From positions 124,001 through 188,000 of the forward strand of contig NZ_BAAAXG010000028.1 in the NCBI RefSeq assembly GCF_039535475.1: 64,000 nucleotides of DNA, given 5' to 3'. The translations under genes and the position numbers were made by a program. Under the pieces are notes generated by a model, which made no database searches, was not told the origin of the DNA, and was given only the letters and a program-made list of their open reading frames with translations. How positions within the stretch are numbered: the stretch's first letter is position 1; each line of letters opens with the position of its first letter. Source of the stretch: Streptomyces showdoensis (GTDB lineage Bacteria; Actinomycetota; Actinomycetes; Streptomycetales; Streptomycetaceae). Below, piece by piece: positions 35,749-45,100 of this stretch.

Positions 35749-35803
35749 GTCCGGCGCCCCGCCCCCGCTTGCGGGGCGTGGAACGGGGCGGGGAGCGCCG
35801 GAC
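35749..35803 (-). terminator. Intra-operon hairpin between xylF and xylG
   Basis: GTCCGGCGCCCCGCCCC (35749-35765) pairs with 35785-35803 with one bulged A, a 17-bp stem with an inner GC-rich loop. Hairpins here often protect the upstream binding-protein mRNA and attenuate read-through into the permease genes. Confidence 0.7.
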
Positions 35804-35828
35804 GGTCTTCCGTGGGGGGCGGGGCGGG

Positions 35829-36929
35829 CTACTTGATGCCCGCCGCCTCGCAGGCCGCCTTGTACTCGGCGGTGCAGATGTCGGCCGCCTTGTAGACGTT
35901 GTCCGCGATGATCGTGGAGGCGATGTTCTCCTTGGTCACGATCTGCGCGTCGTAGAGCTTGGCCGGGATGTCCTTGAACTCGCCGGTGAGGCTGGTGACC
36001 TTCACCGGGACGAGGTCGTCGATCTTCTCGCCCTTGAGGAGCTTGACCGCGATCTCCGCGGTGGTCTCGGCCTCGGGCTTGATCTGCTTGTAGATGGTGA
36101 AGGACTGATCGCCCTTCAGGATCCGCTGCAGACCGGCGAGTTCGGCGTCCTGGCCGCCGACCGGGACCTTGACGCCCTGCTTGCCGAGGGCGGTGATGAT
36201 GCCGCCGGCCATGCCGTCGTTGGCGGAGTAGACGCCCTGGAAGCCCTCCTTGCCCAGGGAGTCGATGGCGGCGCCCATCTTCTTGTTGGCCTCGTCCGGG
36301 GACCAGTCCGGGATGTCCTGCTCGTAGACGACCTTCTTCACGCCGCCGTCGAGGACGCTGTGGGCGCCCTTCTTGAACAGCGGGGCGTTCGGGTCGGTCG
36401 GCGAGCCGTTGATCATGACAACGTTGGCGTCCTTGGCCTTGGCGCCGAGCGCCTTCACCAGGGCCTCGCCCTGCAGGCGGCCGATCTTCTCGTTGTCGTA
36501 CGAGACGTAGGCGGAGATCGGGCCCTCGGCCAGGCGGTCGTACGCGACCACCTTGACGCCCTTCTTCTCGGCCTGCTGGACCCAGGACTTGGTGGCCTTG
36601 TAGTCGACCGAGTCCAGGATGATGACCTTCACGCCCTGGGTGACGAGCGCGTCGAACTGCTTCTTCTGCGTCTCGGTGTCCTGCGCGGCGTTGTTGTACT
36701 TGACCTCGCAGTCGCTGCAGAGGGCCTTGATCTTCGCCTCGATGATCGGGCGGTCGAAGGTCTCGTAGCGCGTGGTCTTGTTCTCCGGAAGCAGCAGACC
36801 GATGGTCTTGCCGTCGCCGCCGTTCGCATCGCCCGAGCCGTTGTCGCCCGCCTGGCCACAGGCGGCGAGGGAGAGGGCCATGGAAACCGCGGCCGTGCCT
36901 ATGACGACGCGACGCGTCATTGCGTTCAT
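35829..36929 (-). CDS. xylF: Sugar ABC transporter substrate-binding lipoprotein, XylF-like
   Basis: This 366-aa periplasmic-binding type 1 lipoprotein has its lipobox in SMALSLAACGQAG. The mature protein has the bilobal pattern of XylF/RbsB (KTIGLLLPENKTTRYETFDRPIIEAKIK, VIILDSVDYKATKSWVQQA, VYSANDGMAGGIITAL). Four Cys in two pairs (LCSDCEV, ICTAEYKAAC) may form disulfides. GGGAGG precedes the ATG at 36929 by 9 nt. It is the first gene of the xylFGH operon. Two palindromes lie upstream at 37005-37052. Confidence 0.92.
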   Translation of the reverse strand: MNAMTRRVVIGTAAVSMALSLAACGQAGDNGSGDANGGDGKTIGLLLPENKTTRYETFDRPIIEAKIKALCSDCEVKYNNAAQDTETQKKQFDALVTQGVKVIILDSVDYKATKSWVQQAEKKGVKVVAYDRLAEGPISAYVSYDNEKIGRLQGEALVKALGAKAKDANVVMINGSPTDPNAPLFKKGAHSVLDGGVKKVVYEQDIPDWSPDEANKKMGAAIDSLGKEGFQGVYSANDGMAGGIITALGKQGVKVPVGGQDAELAGLQRILKGDQSFTIYKQIKPEAETTAEIAVKLLKGEKIDDLVPVKVTSLTGEFKDIPAKLYDAQIVTKENIASTIIADNVYKAADICTAEYKAACEAAGIK

Positions 36930-37004
36930 GTGGGGTTGCCTCCCTGACGAGGCCGCGACGTTGCGGCCGAGGTGGCTGGAAGTCAACTCGGCCGCAGGGT
37001 CGAC

Positions 37005-37025
37005 GTCAAGGAGTAAATCCTTAAC
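37005..37025. promoter_or_regulatory. Palindrome upstream of xylF
   Basis: GTCAAGGA and TCCTTAAC flank GTAAA, giving a 21-bp interrupted palindrome with one mismatch per arm, 76 bp before the xylF start. It is a candidate operator for the ROK regulator or a global carbon regulator. Confidence 0.45.
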
Positions 37026-37030
37026 GAGAT

Positions 37031-37052
37031 GACAACGGTGCCATCCGTTATC
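37031..37052. promoter_or_regulatory. Second palindrome upstream of xylF, touching the rok stop
   Basis: GACAACGG and CCGTTATC flank TGCCAT (one mismatch). It is one helical turn or so from the palindrome at 37005, and its left half matches the GACAACG half-site upstream of the GH92 gene. It is a candidate operator. Confidence 0.4.
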
Positions 37053-38263
37053 TAAGTGAACGCAAGCGTGGCCGCGTTCACGGCACCGCCGGAGCCGCCC
37101 TCCAAAAGCGTCGAATCGCCCATTTCACTGAGGACGAGGGCGAGCGCGCCCAGCACCTCCGCGCGGCCGCCCAGCGCCCCCTGGGCCAGCGACAGCTGCC
37201 GGGCGGCGCTGGGGATGGCGTAGCGCGAGACGGAGTCCCTGATGGGCGCCAGGACCAGCTCCCCGGCCTCCGCCAGGTCGCCGCCGAGGATCACCCGGCT
37301 CGGGTTCAGGAGGTTGCAGAGGTTGGCGATGCCGCTGCCGATGTGGCGCCCCACGTCGGCGATCACCCGCCGGCAGCCGGGGTCGCCCTCCCGGGCCAGC
37401 TGGACCACCCGCTCCATGGTCAGATCGGGCCCGTGGCTCGACTGGAGCAGCGGCAGCACGTACCGGGCGGCGGTGAAGGTCTCCAGGCAGCCGCGGTTGC
37501 CGCAGCGGCAGACCGGACCGGACTCGTCGAGGGTGATGTGGCCGATCTCTCCGGCCGTGCCGCCCGGACCCCGGTAGACCCGGCCGTCGATCACCAGACC
37601 GGCGCCGACGCCGCTGGCCACCTTGATGTACGCGAGGTCCTTCACGCCCCGGCCGCTGCCCCAGACCAGCTCGCCGAGGGCGCCGAGGTTGGCGTCGTTG
37701 TCCACGTGCACGGGGACGCCCAGGCGGGCGGAGAGCTCGTCGGCGGGGTTGATCCCGCTCCAGCCCGGCAGGATCGAGGTGGACCCCAGGGTGCCCGAGG
37801 AGACGTCGATCGGGCCCGGCACGCCGAGGCCGACGCCGACGACCTTGTCCCGGCCGATGCCGGTGGCCGCGATCAGCCGGGTGACCAGCTGCTCGGCCCG
37901 GTCGAAGCCCTCCGCGGCGGAGGCGTCCACGTCCAGCGGCTCGGCCTCCTCGGCGAGCACCTGGTGGGCCAGGTTGCCGACCGCGACCCGCAGGTGCGTG
38001 TGGCCGAAGTCGACGCCGATGACGATGCCCGCGTCCCCGCTCAGCGAGACGCTGCGGGCCCGGCGGCCGCCCGCGGAGGTCGGGGTGACGTCGACGGTCC
38101 CGCCGTCCTTCAGCTCCCGCACGATGTTGGAGACCGTGGCGGCGGACAGGCCCGTCGCGCGGGCGATCTCCGCCTGGGTGAGCGATCCGGCCATCCGGAC
38201 CGCCCGGACGACCCGCTCCAGATTGGCCCGGTGCAGCGACGACTGCGACCCCGGAGTCTCCAT
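37052..38263 (-). CDS. rok7B7: ROK family transcriptional regulator, Rok7B7-like
   Basis: This 403-aa protein has an N-terminal MarR-like winged HTH (GSLTQAEIARATGLSAATVSNIVREL) and a ROK domain (GIVIGVDFGHTHLRVAVG, GVGLGVPGPIDVSSG, LGVPVHVDNDANLGALGE). The zinc motif is intact (GHITLDESGPVCRCGNRGCLETF). In S. coelicolor the orthologous position between xylFGH and ngcEFG is held by Rok7B7, which links xylose use, carbon catabolite repression and antibiotic production. I assign the symbol from this context and the sequence. GGAGAG precedes the ATG. Confidence 0.85.
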   Translation of the reverse strand: METPGSQSSLHRANLERVVRAVRMAGSLTQAEIARATGLSAATVSNIVRELKDGGTVDVTPTSAGGRRARSVSLSGDAGIVIGVDFGHTHLRVAVGNLAHQVLAEEAEPLDVDASAAEGFDRAEQLVTRLIAATGIGRDKVVGVGLGVPGPIDVSSGTLGSTSILPGWSGINPADELSARLGVPVHVDNDANLGALGELVWGSGRGVKDLAYIKVASGVGAGLVIDGRVYRGPGGTAGEIGHITLDESGPVCRCGNRGCLETFTAARYVLPLLQSSHGPDLTMERVVQLAREGDPGCRRVIADVGRHIGSGIANLCNLLNPSRVILGGDLAEAGELVLAPIRDSVSRYAIPSAARQLSLAQGALGGRAEVLGALALVLSEMGDSTLLEGGSGGAVNAATLAFT

Positions 38264-38365
38264 TGACTCTCTCCACCCTACGACGTGTACAAGTTATGAA
38301 CTCCAAGCTCCTTCGTAGGGCTTGTCGCCGTCAAGTCCTCGACGGTAGCCGAAACCGGACGCAAA

Positions 38366-38404
38366 AGGTCCGGTCCGGGGGGACGAGTCCCCCGGACCGG
38401 ACCT
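38366..38404 (-). terminator. ngcEFG operon terminator
   Basis: A 16-bp stem, AGGTCCGGTCCGGGGG (38366-38381) with 38389-38404, has a 7-nt loop and lies 17 bp past the ngcG stop. Confidence 0.9.
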
Positions 38405-38420
38405 GTGGGCGCCGGTGTCG

Positions 38421-39374
38421 TTACTTGAGCGTGGCCGAAGTGAGACCCGCCTGGACCTGCCGCTGGAAGGACAGGTAGACCACCAGCATCGGGATCATGG
38501 CGATGGTGACGCCGGCGAAGAGCACCGGCAGGTCCGTCTCGTACCCCTGCTGCTGCTGGAGCTGGATCAGGCCCTGGGTGAGCACGTACCGCTCGGGATC
38601 GTCACCGCTCTGCGGCTGCATCAGCACGGTCGGCAGGACGAACTGGTTCCACTGCCCGAGCGTGTTGAAGATGCCCACGCTGAGCAGGCCAGGCTTGGCC
38701 ATCGGCAGCATCACCTGGAAGAAGGCCCGGGTGTGCGAGGCCCCGTCCAGGATCGCCGCCTCGAAGACCGCCGTCGGCAGCGTCCTGAAGAAGGAGTGCA
38801 TGAAGAAGACGGTGAACGGCATCGAGTAGGCGACGTACACCAGGATCAGGCCCTGGTAGCTGTTGAGCATCCCGAGCATCTTCACCATGAAGAAGAGCGG
38901 GACCAGCGCCAGGAAGACCGGGAACATCGCGCCGGCGACGAAGAAGTAGTAGATGACCCGGTTGCCCCAGAACTGGTAGCGCGCCAGGACGTACGCGGCC
39001 ATGGAGCCGAAGAGCATGGTCAGCGGCACCGAGAACACCAGGACGATCACGGTGTTCACGAAGTAGTCGCCGATGCCCTTGTTCCAGGCCCGGCCGAAGA
39101 CGTCCAGCGACCAGTTGGACGGCCAGCCGAAGGCCGATCCGGCGATCTGGGAGTCGGTCTTGAAGGAGCTGAGCACCAGCCACAGCAGCGGCAGCACGAT
39201 CAGCAGGGCCCACACGGCGAGGAAGCCGTGCGAGAAGACGTTGAGGACGACGCCCTCGCGGGCGGGGCCCGGGGCCGGGGGGTGCGCCGTACGTGCCGCG
39301 CGCTGCCGGGGCACGGAGCCCTCGCCCGGGCCGGCGGCCGGGCTCGCGTCGGACTTCTGGATGGGTGCAGTCAT
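38421..39374 (-). CDS. ngcG: Carbohydrate ABC transporter permease, NgcG-like
   Basis: This 317-aa MalG-type permease has six TM helices after a ~45-residue disordered N-terminus. The EAA loop (EAAILDGASHTRAFFQVMLP) that docks the ATPase is clear. It is the third gene of an ngcEFG-type operon and partners ngcF and the ngcE binding protein. No ATPase gene is present in the operon, as usual in Streptomyces, where a shared MsiK serves many sugar importers. The predicted substrate is N-acetylglucosamine or chitobiose. Confidence 0.9.
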   Translation of the reverse strand: MTAPIQKSDASPAAGPGEGSVPRQRAARTAHPPAPGPAREGVVLNVFSHGFLAVWALLIVLPLLWLVLSSFKTDSQIAGSAFGWPSNWSLDVFGRAWNKGIGDYFVNTVIVLVFSVPLTMLFGSMAAYVLARYQFWGNRVIYYFFVAGAMFPVFLALVPLFFMVKMLGMLNSYQGLILVYVAYSMPFTVFFMHSFFRTLPTAVFEAAILDGASHTRAFFQVMLPMAKPGLLSVGIFNTLGQWNQFVLPTVLMQPQSGDDPERYVLTQGLIQLQQQQGYETDLPVLFAGVTIAMIPMLVVYLSFQRQVQAGLTSATLK

Positions 39375-39389
39375 CGTCTGTTCTCCCGC

Positions 39390-40319
39390 TCAGAACTCGA
39401 GGCGCTCGCGGCGGGTGGCGCGCAGCGTGACCACGGACACGATCAGGGTGAGGAGCAGCATGACCACGCCCATGGCGCAGGCGTAACCGCTCTTACCGAA
39501 GTAGAGGAAGTTGCGCATCATGACCGTCGACATGGTCTCGCTGTGGTGGTCGGGGCCGCCGCCGTAGTCGCCCGAGGTCATCGTGGAGACCAGGACGAAC
39601 ATGTCCATGGCCACGATGCCGAGGTAGACCCAGGCGGTCTGCACGGAGTCCCACAGCAACGGCAGGGTGATGCGGAAGAAGGACTGGGCGCGGCCGGCGC
39701 CGTCGATCAGCGCGGCCTCGTAGATGTCCCGGGGGATGGACTGCATGGCGGCCGAGAAGAGCACCAGGTAGAAGCCGACGCCGTGCCAGACGACGACCGC
39801 CATGAGCGCCCACAGGACGAAGTCGGGCTCGTTGAGCCACTCGATCGGCTCGGCCGCGTCGATGAGGCCGAGCTTGAGCAGCAGGCCGTTGAGCATGCCG
39901 CCGGTGTCGCTGCGGTACACGGCGCCGAAGAGCACCGCGAGGATCGCCAGCGAGAGCACCTGCGGGAAGAAGTAGACGACCTTGTAGAACTTGGACCCGG
40001 AGACGCCCGCGACGCCGCCGGCCCTGCTGCGCCCGCCCGCGTTCACCATGAAGGCGAAGAAGAGGGCGAGCAGGATGGTGATCACCGGGATGAACACCAG
40101 GAACAGGATGTTGTGCCAGACCGCTCCCAGGAAGACGTCGTCCTGGAACAGGGCGACGTAGTTGTCGAGTCCGACGAAGGAGAAGGTCTGCGACTGGCCC
40201 TTCCAGTCGGTCAGCGAGTAGCCGATCGTCTGGATGTACGGCCAGATGACGAAGACCAGATAGAGGGCCACGGGTATGAAGAGGAATCCCGTGACGAACT
40301 GGTACTGCCCTTTGCGCAT
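39390..40319 (-). CDS. ngcF: Carbohydrate ABC transporter permease, NgcF-like
   Basis: This 309-aa MalF-type permease has six TM helices, starting MRKGQYQFVTGFLFIPVALYLVFVIWPYIQTIGYSLTDW. The EAA loop is EAALIDGAGRAQSFFRITLP. It lies 44 bp after ngcE and 15 bp before ngcG on the same strand, so the three form one operon. The substrate is inferred from the neighbouring NgcE-type binding protein and the DasR-like site upstream. Confidence 0.9.
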   Translation of the reverse strand: MRKGQYQFVTGFLFIPVALYLVFVIWPYIQTIGYSLTDWKGQSQTFSFVGLDNYVALFQDDVFLGAVWHNILFLVFIPVITILLALFFAFMVNAGGRSRAGGVAGVSGSKFYKVVYFFPQVLSLAILAVLFGAVYRSDTGGMLNGLLLKLGLIDAAEPIEWLNEPDFVLWALMAVVVWHGVGFYLVLFSAAMQSIPRDIYEAALIDGAGRAQSFFRITLPLLWDSVQTAWVYLGIVAMDMFVLVSTMTSGDYGGGPDHHSETMSTVMMRNFLYFGKSGYACAMGVVMLLLTLIVSVVTLRATRRERLEF

Positions 40320-40363
40320 GGCGTTCCTGTCCCTGATGTCCCCGGTGTGCTACGCGGTCGCGG

Positions 40364-41803
40364 TCAGTCGCGGTGGTTCTTCTTGGACGCCGGGTCCTTG
40401 GCGGCCTTGTCGACGGCGGCCTGGGCCCGCTTGAGCCACTCGGCCGGCTGGATGCGCTTGGCCATGAGCTCGTTGGAGGCGTTCTGGATCTCGGTGTCCA
40501 TCTCGCTGTACCACTCGGTGTACAGGTAGCGGAACGTGTTGGTGCCGGCCGCCTTGGAGGCCACGACCGTCGACTGGGTGCCGGGGCGCAGCTTGACGCT
40601 CGGGTCCACGCCGTCGGCGAGGATGGTGAGGGAGTTGGCCTCCTTCGCGAAGAGCGTCGACCACTCCTTCGAGAGCATCATCCGCATGAACTCCTTCGCC
40701 TCCGCCAGGTTCTTGGCCTTGGAGGGGATGATGAAGGGCTCGCCGGATCCGGCGCGGATGGCCTCGTACGGCATCGCGCTGCCGGGCAGCAGCGGCATCG
40801 GCATGAACTTCATGTCGAAGTCGGCCGGGGTCTGCTTGAGCTGCTCGTTCTCCAGCCAGGAGCCACAGGTGATGAACGCGGCCTTGTACTGGTTCCAGCG
40901 GGTCTGCGACTCGGTGTGGGTGAGGCCGTTGGTGCCGGCCATCAGGTAGCCCTTCTCCACCAGCTCGTAGACCGCCTCGACGGCCTCCTTGGCCGCGGCG
41001 GAGCCGACGAAGGCCTTGGGGTCGAGGTTGTCGATCGCCTTCATGGCATCCAGGCCGCCCTTCTTGGCGATCAGGTCCATGATGGCGACGTTGATGTAGT
41101 AGGGGTACTTGCCCTGGTGGGCGAGTCCGCCGATGCCCTGTGCGGTGGCCTCCTTGCAGATGGCCATGAACTCGTCCCAGGTCTTCGGCTCCGTCCAGCC
41201 CTTCTCCTTGAAGAGCTTGCCGGAGTACCACAGGCCCCACACCGTGTAGATGTAGTTGAGGGCCACGACCTTGCCCTCCTGGAGGCCGGCGTCGATGGTG
41301 CCGGGGATCAGGGTGTCGCGGACCTTCTTGGCGGGGTCGTCGACGGACGGCGCGTCGAGGACCTCGGCGAGGTCGAGCAGCTGCCCGTTCTTCGCCAGCA
41401 CGTCGATCTTGATCTTCTGGGCGCCGGAGTCGTCGACGATGTCCGGCGGGTTGCCGGCGTTGAAGCGCGGCTGGAGCTTGCCGGTGATCTCCTGGGTGCC
41501 GGTGTGGGTGGCGGTGATGTCCCACTTCTTGTTGAAGCTGGCCTCCCACGCCTTGGCGTAGTCGTCGCCGTACCCGCCCTTGAAGACGACGACGTCGATC
41601 TTGCCGCCCTTGGCGACGCCGAACGGATTGTCCTTCGTCTTCTCGCCCTTGGGCTTGTCTTTGCCCGCGTCGTCGCCTCCGCTGGAGGCACACGCGGACA
41701 GGAAACTCATGGTCGGCACGGCGATCAGACCGAGCGCGGCGGAACGCTTGATCAGGTCGCGACGGCCGAGGCCCTCATGGTTCTGGGCGGAGGTGGATCC
41801 CAT
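40364..41803 (-). CDS. ngcE: N-acetylglucosamine/chitobiose ABC transporter substrate-binding protein, NgcE-like
   Basis: This 479-aa solute-binding lipoprotein is exported by Tat: GRRDLIKRSAALGLIAVPTMSFLSAC holds the twin arginine and the lipobox Cys. The mature part has the extended family-1 binding-protein fold (NPPDIVDDSGAQKIKIDVLAKNGQLLDL, GLWYSGKLFKEKGWTEPKTWDEF, GSGEPFIIPSKAKN). ATG 41803 has GAGGA 7 nt upstream. A TTG at 41809 is a weaker alternative. The gene order matches ngcEFG next to rok7B7 in S. coelicolor. A DasR-like element overlaps its probable -10, agreeing with a GlcNAc/chitobiose substrate. Confidence 0.9.
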   Translation of the reverse strand: MGSTSAQNHEGLGRRDLIKRSAALGLIAVPTMSFLSACASSGGDDAGKDKPKGEKTKDNPFGVAKGGKIDVVVFKGGYGDDYAKAWEASFNKKWDITATHTGTQEITGKLQPRFNAGNPPDIVDDSGAQKIKIDVLAKNGQLLDLAEVLDAPSVDDPAKKVRDTLIPGTIDAGLQEGKVVALNYIYTVWGLWYSGKLFKEKGWTEPKTWDEFMAICKEATAQGIGGLAHQGKYPYYINVAIMDLIAKKGGLDAMKAIDNLDPKAFVGSAAAKEAVEAVYELVEKGYLMAGTNGLTHTESQTRWNQYKAAFITCGSWLENEQLKQTPADFDMKFMPMPLLPGSAMPYEAIRAGSGEPFIIPSKAKNLAEAKEFMRMMLSKEWSTLFAKEANSLTILADGVDPSVKLRPGTQSTVVASKAAGTNTFRYLYTEWYSEMDTEIQNASNELMAKRIQPAEWLKRAQAAVDKAAKDPASKKNHRD

Positions 41804-41957
41804 GCTCAAGTCCTCGCCTTCATTCAGGACTCAGGCGGTGTACCGGTCGCCCGTACAGATTCGCCACAGGCGAAGGGCCCCGCCACCGCGGTCAATTGCA
41901 GCTGGGTCGTACAAGGGTCGGGCCGTCGTGCGCAGTGGTACGACGGGCGAGATGCCG

Positions 41958-41973
41958 ACAGGTATAGTCCACT
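41958..41973 (-). promoter_or_regulatory. DasR-responsive element (dre)-like site over the ngcE -10
   Basis: ACAGGTATAGTCCACT matches the published dre consensus ACTGGTCTAGACCACT at 13 of 16 positions. On the minus strand it contains TATACC (41966-41961), an 18-bp spacer from TTGCTC (41990-41985), which together look like the ngcE promoter. Binding here would block RNA polymerase. Confidence 0.7.
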
Positions 41974-42143
41974 TCCCGCTGCCGGAGCAAGATCGAAACA
42001 AGCTTTCCCGGGTAGTCGTCTCCGAGTTGAGACCTGCGGAATCCAGCGGGTGCTTCTGCCCCGTTTCCTCCCCGATTTTGCCGTCAACACCCTTGACAGC
42101 ACCCCTCACTTGGCCTTCTCCTGGGGACTTGCTCGGCGATGAT

Positions 42144-42155
42144 GACAACGTTGTC
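42144..42155. promoter_or_regulatory. Perfect palindrome upstream of the GH92 gene
   Basis: GACAACGTTGTC is a perfect 12-bp palindrome directly before TAGAAT (42156-42161), a good -10 candidate located 25 bp from the GH92 ATG. It resembles LacI/ROK-type operators of Streptomyces sugar genes. Confidence 0.55.
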
Positions 42156-42185
42156 TAGAATCAGCGGCAGGAGCGACGACACGGC

Positions 42186-45100
42186 ATGCGTCCCCCTCTC
42201 AGAGCGGTCTCCCTGGCAGCCTCGGCGGCACTGGTACTGAGCCTCACCCCCGCGGTGGCTCAGGCGCTTCCGGGCCGAACGGACCAATCGACCGAACAGG
42301 ACACCTCGGTACGGGAGTTCAGCACCTCCTTCGAAGCGGACGAAACCCAGCCGACCTGGCGGAACACCGTCGAAGTCGGCCCGGACGGCAAGAAGCGGAC
42401 GAGTGGGGTGGACGGCGGCTTCGTCACCGGCATCCCCGGCAACGTCACCGACCGCGTGACGGCCCTGCGCGCCAGCGGCGAGCACGCGGGCGCGGGCGAG
42501 GTCAAGGAGAACCTGGTCGACCTCCAACCCGGCACCAAGTGGCTGGTGTTCGAGCCCACCGCGTGGATCGAGTTCGACCTCGACGCGCCCGTGAAGCTGG
42601 CCACGTACGCCCTGACCTCGGCGAACGACGCCGCCGAGCGCGACCCGCGCGACTGGACCCTCAAGGGCTCGGCGGACGGCAGGGAGTGGACGGTCCTCGA
42701 CACGCGCGCGGGCGAGTCCTTCGCCAAGCGCTTCGAGACCCGCTCGTTCGACCTCGCGGGCGGCGCCGGCACGGCCTACGCCCACTACCGCCTGGAGATC
42801 GCCAAGAACGCGGGAGCGGGCCTGACCCAGCTCGCCGACGTCCAGTTCTCGAACGGGGACACCTCCCAGCCCGTCCCCGAGGAGATGCGCAGCCAGGTGG
42901 ACCGCGGCCCCAGCGGCTCCCCCACCGCCAAGGCCGGCGCGGGGTTCACCGGCAAGCGGGCGCTGCGCTACGCGGGCACCCACAAGGGCGAGGGCCGGGC
43001 CTGGTCGTACAACAAGGTCTTCGACGTCGACACCCGGATCGTCCGGAACACCGAGCTGTCGTACCGGATCTTCCCGGCGATGAACGAGACCGACCTGAAC
43101 TACCCGGCGACGAACGTCGCCGTCGACCTGGCCTTCACCGACGGCACCTACCTGAGCGGGCTCGGCGCCACCGACAGCCACGGCGGGCTCCTCACGCCAC
43201 AGGGCCAGGGCGCCGCCAAGCGGCTCTACGTCAACCAGTGGAACCAGGTCACCGCCCGGATCGGCGAGCTCGCGAACGGGAAGACCGTGGACCGGATCCT
43301 CGTGGCGTACGACTCCGCCAAGGGCCCGGCGAAGTTCCAGGGCTGGATCGACGACCTGTCCCTCGCCCCGAAGGCGCCGGAGCGGCCGCTCGCCCGGCTC
43401 TCCGACTACGCCTCGACGACCCGCGGCACGAACTCCTCCGGCTCCTTCTCGCGCGGCAACACCTTCCCCGCCACGGCCGTGCCGCACGGCTTCAACTTCT
43501 GGACGCCGGTGACCAACGCGGCCTCGCAGAGCTGGCTGTACGAGTACGCGCGGGGGAACAACGCCGACAACCTGCCGACCCTGCAGGCGCTGTCCGCGAG
43601 CCATGAGCCGAGCCCCTGGATGGGCGACCGGCAGACCTTCCAGCTGATGCCCTCGGCCGCCGCGGGCGCCCCGCCCGCCGACCGGACGGCCCGGGCGCTC
43701 CCCTTCCGGCACGAGAACGAGACGGCGAAGCCGCACTACTACGGCGTCACGTTCGAGAACGGTCTGAAGGCGGAGATCGCGCCGACCGACCACGCGGCGG
43801 CGATGCGCTTCAGCTACCCCGGCGACGACGCGAGCGTCCTCTTCGACAACGTCACCGACCAGGGCGGACTCACCCTCGACCCGGCGAGCAGCTCCTTCAC
43901 CGGCTGGTCGGACGTGAAGAGCGGCCTGTCCACCGGGGCCGGCCGGATGTTCGTGTACGGCGTCTTCGACGCGCCGGTCACCGGTTCCGGGAAGCCGGCC
44001 GAGCCGGGCGTGAAGGGGCACTTCCGCTTCGACCCGGGCCCGGACCGCACGGTCGGCCTGCGGATCGCGACCTCGCTGATCTCCGTCGAGCAGGCCAAGG
44101 CGAACCTCGCCGACGAGATCCCGGAGGGCACCGGCTTCGACACCGTCCGCGAGCGGGCCCAGGACGCCTGGGACGAGGTGCTCGGCCGGGTCACCGTCGA
44201 GGGCGCGAGCCACGACCAGCTCGTCACCCTCTACTCCAGCCTCTACCGGCTCTATCTCTACCCCAACTCCGGGTTCGAGAAGGTCGGTTCGGGCTACAGG
44301 TACGCCAGCCCCTTCTCCGCCCCGGCCGGGCCCGACACGCCGACCCGGACCGGCGCGAAGATCGTCGACGGCAAGGCGTACGTCAACAACGGCTTCTGGG
44401 ACACCTACCGGACCACCTGGCCGGCCTACTCCTTCCTCACCCCGCGGAAGGCGGGCGAGCTGGTCGACGGCTTCGTGCAGCAGTACAAGGACGGCGGCTG
44501 GATCTCCCGCTGGTCCTCCCCCGGCTACGCGGACCTGATGACCGGCACCTCCTCGGACGTGGCCTTTGCGGACGCGTACGTGAAGGGCGTCGACTTCGAC
44601 GCGGAGGCGGCGTACGAGGCGGCGCTGAAGAACGCCACCGTCGTCGCGCCCAGCCGGGGCGTCGGCCGCAAGGGGATGGAGACCTCCCCGTTCACCGGCT
44701 ACGCGTCGACCGAGACCCACGAGGGCCTGTCCTGGTCCCTCGAGGGCTACCTCAACGACTACGGCATCGCGAGGATGGGCCGGGCGCTCTACGAGAAGAC
44801 CGGGAAGAAGCGCTACAAGGACGAGTCCGCCTACTTCCTCAACCGCGCCCGGAACTACGTCTCGCTCTTCGACGCGAAGGCCGGCTTCTTCCAGGGGCGG
44901 GACGCCGCGGGCGCCTGGCGGCTGCCCTCGGAGACGTACGACCCGCGCGTCTGGGGCTACGACTACACGGAGACCAACGGCTGGGGCTACGCCTTCACCG
45001 CCCCGCAGGACTCCCGGGGCCTGGCCAACCTGTACGGCGGGCGGGCCGGCCTCGCGAAGAAGCTGGACGCCTACTTCTCGACGCCCGAGACCGCGAGCCC

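Larger units (their letters stand above)
41804..42185. other. 382-bp divergent regulatory region between ngcE and the GH92 gene
   Basis: No gene is apparent. The region holds the ngcE promoter with a dre-like site (41958-41990), a ~150-nt ngcE leader, a TTGACA at 42093-42098 without a matching -10, and a perfect palindrome at 42144-42155 next to TAGAAT at 42156-42161 before the GH92 start. Confidence 0.7.
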
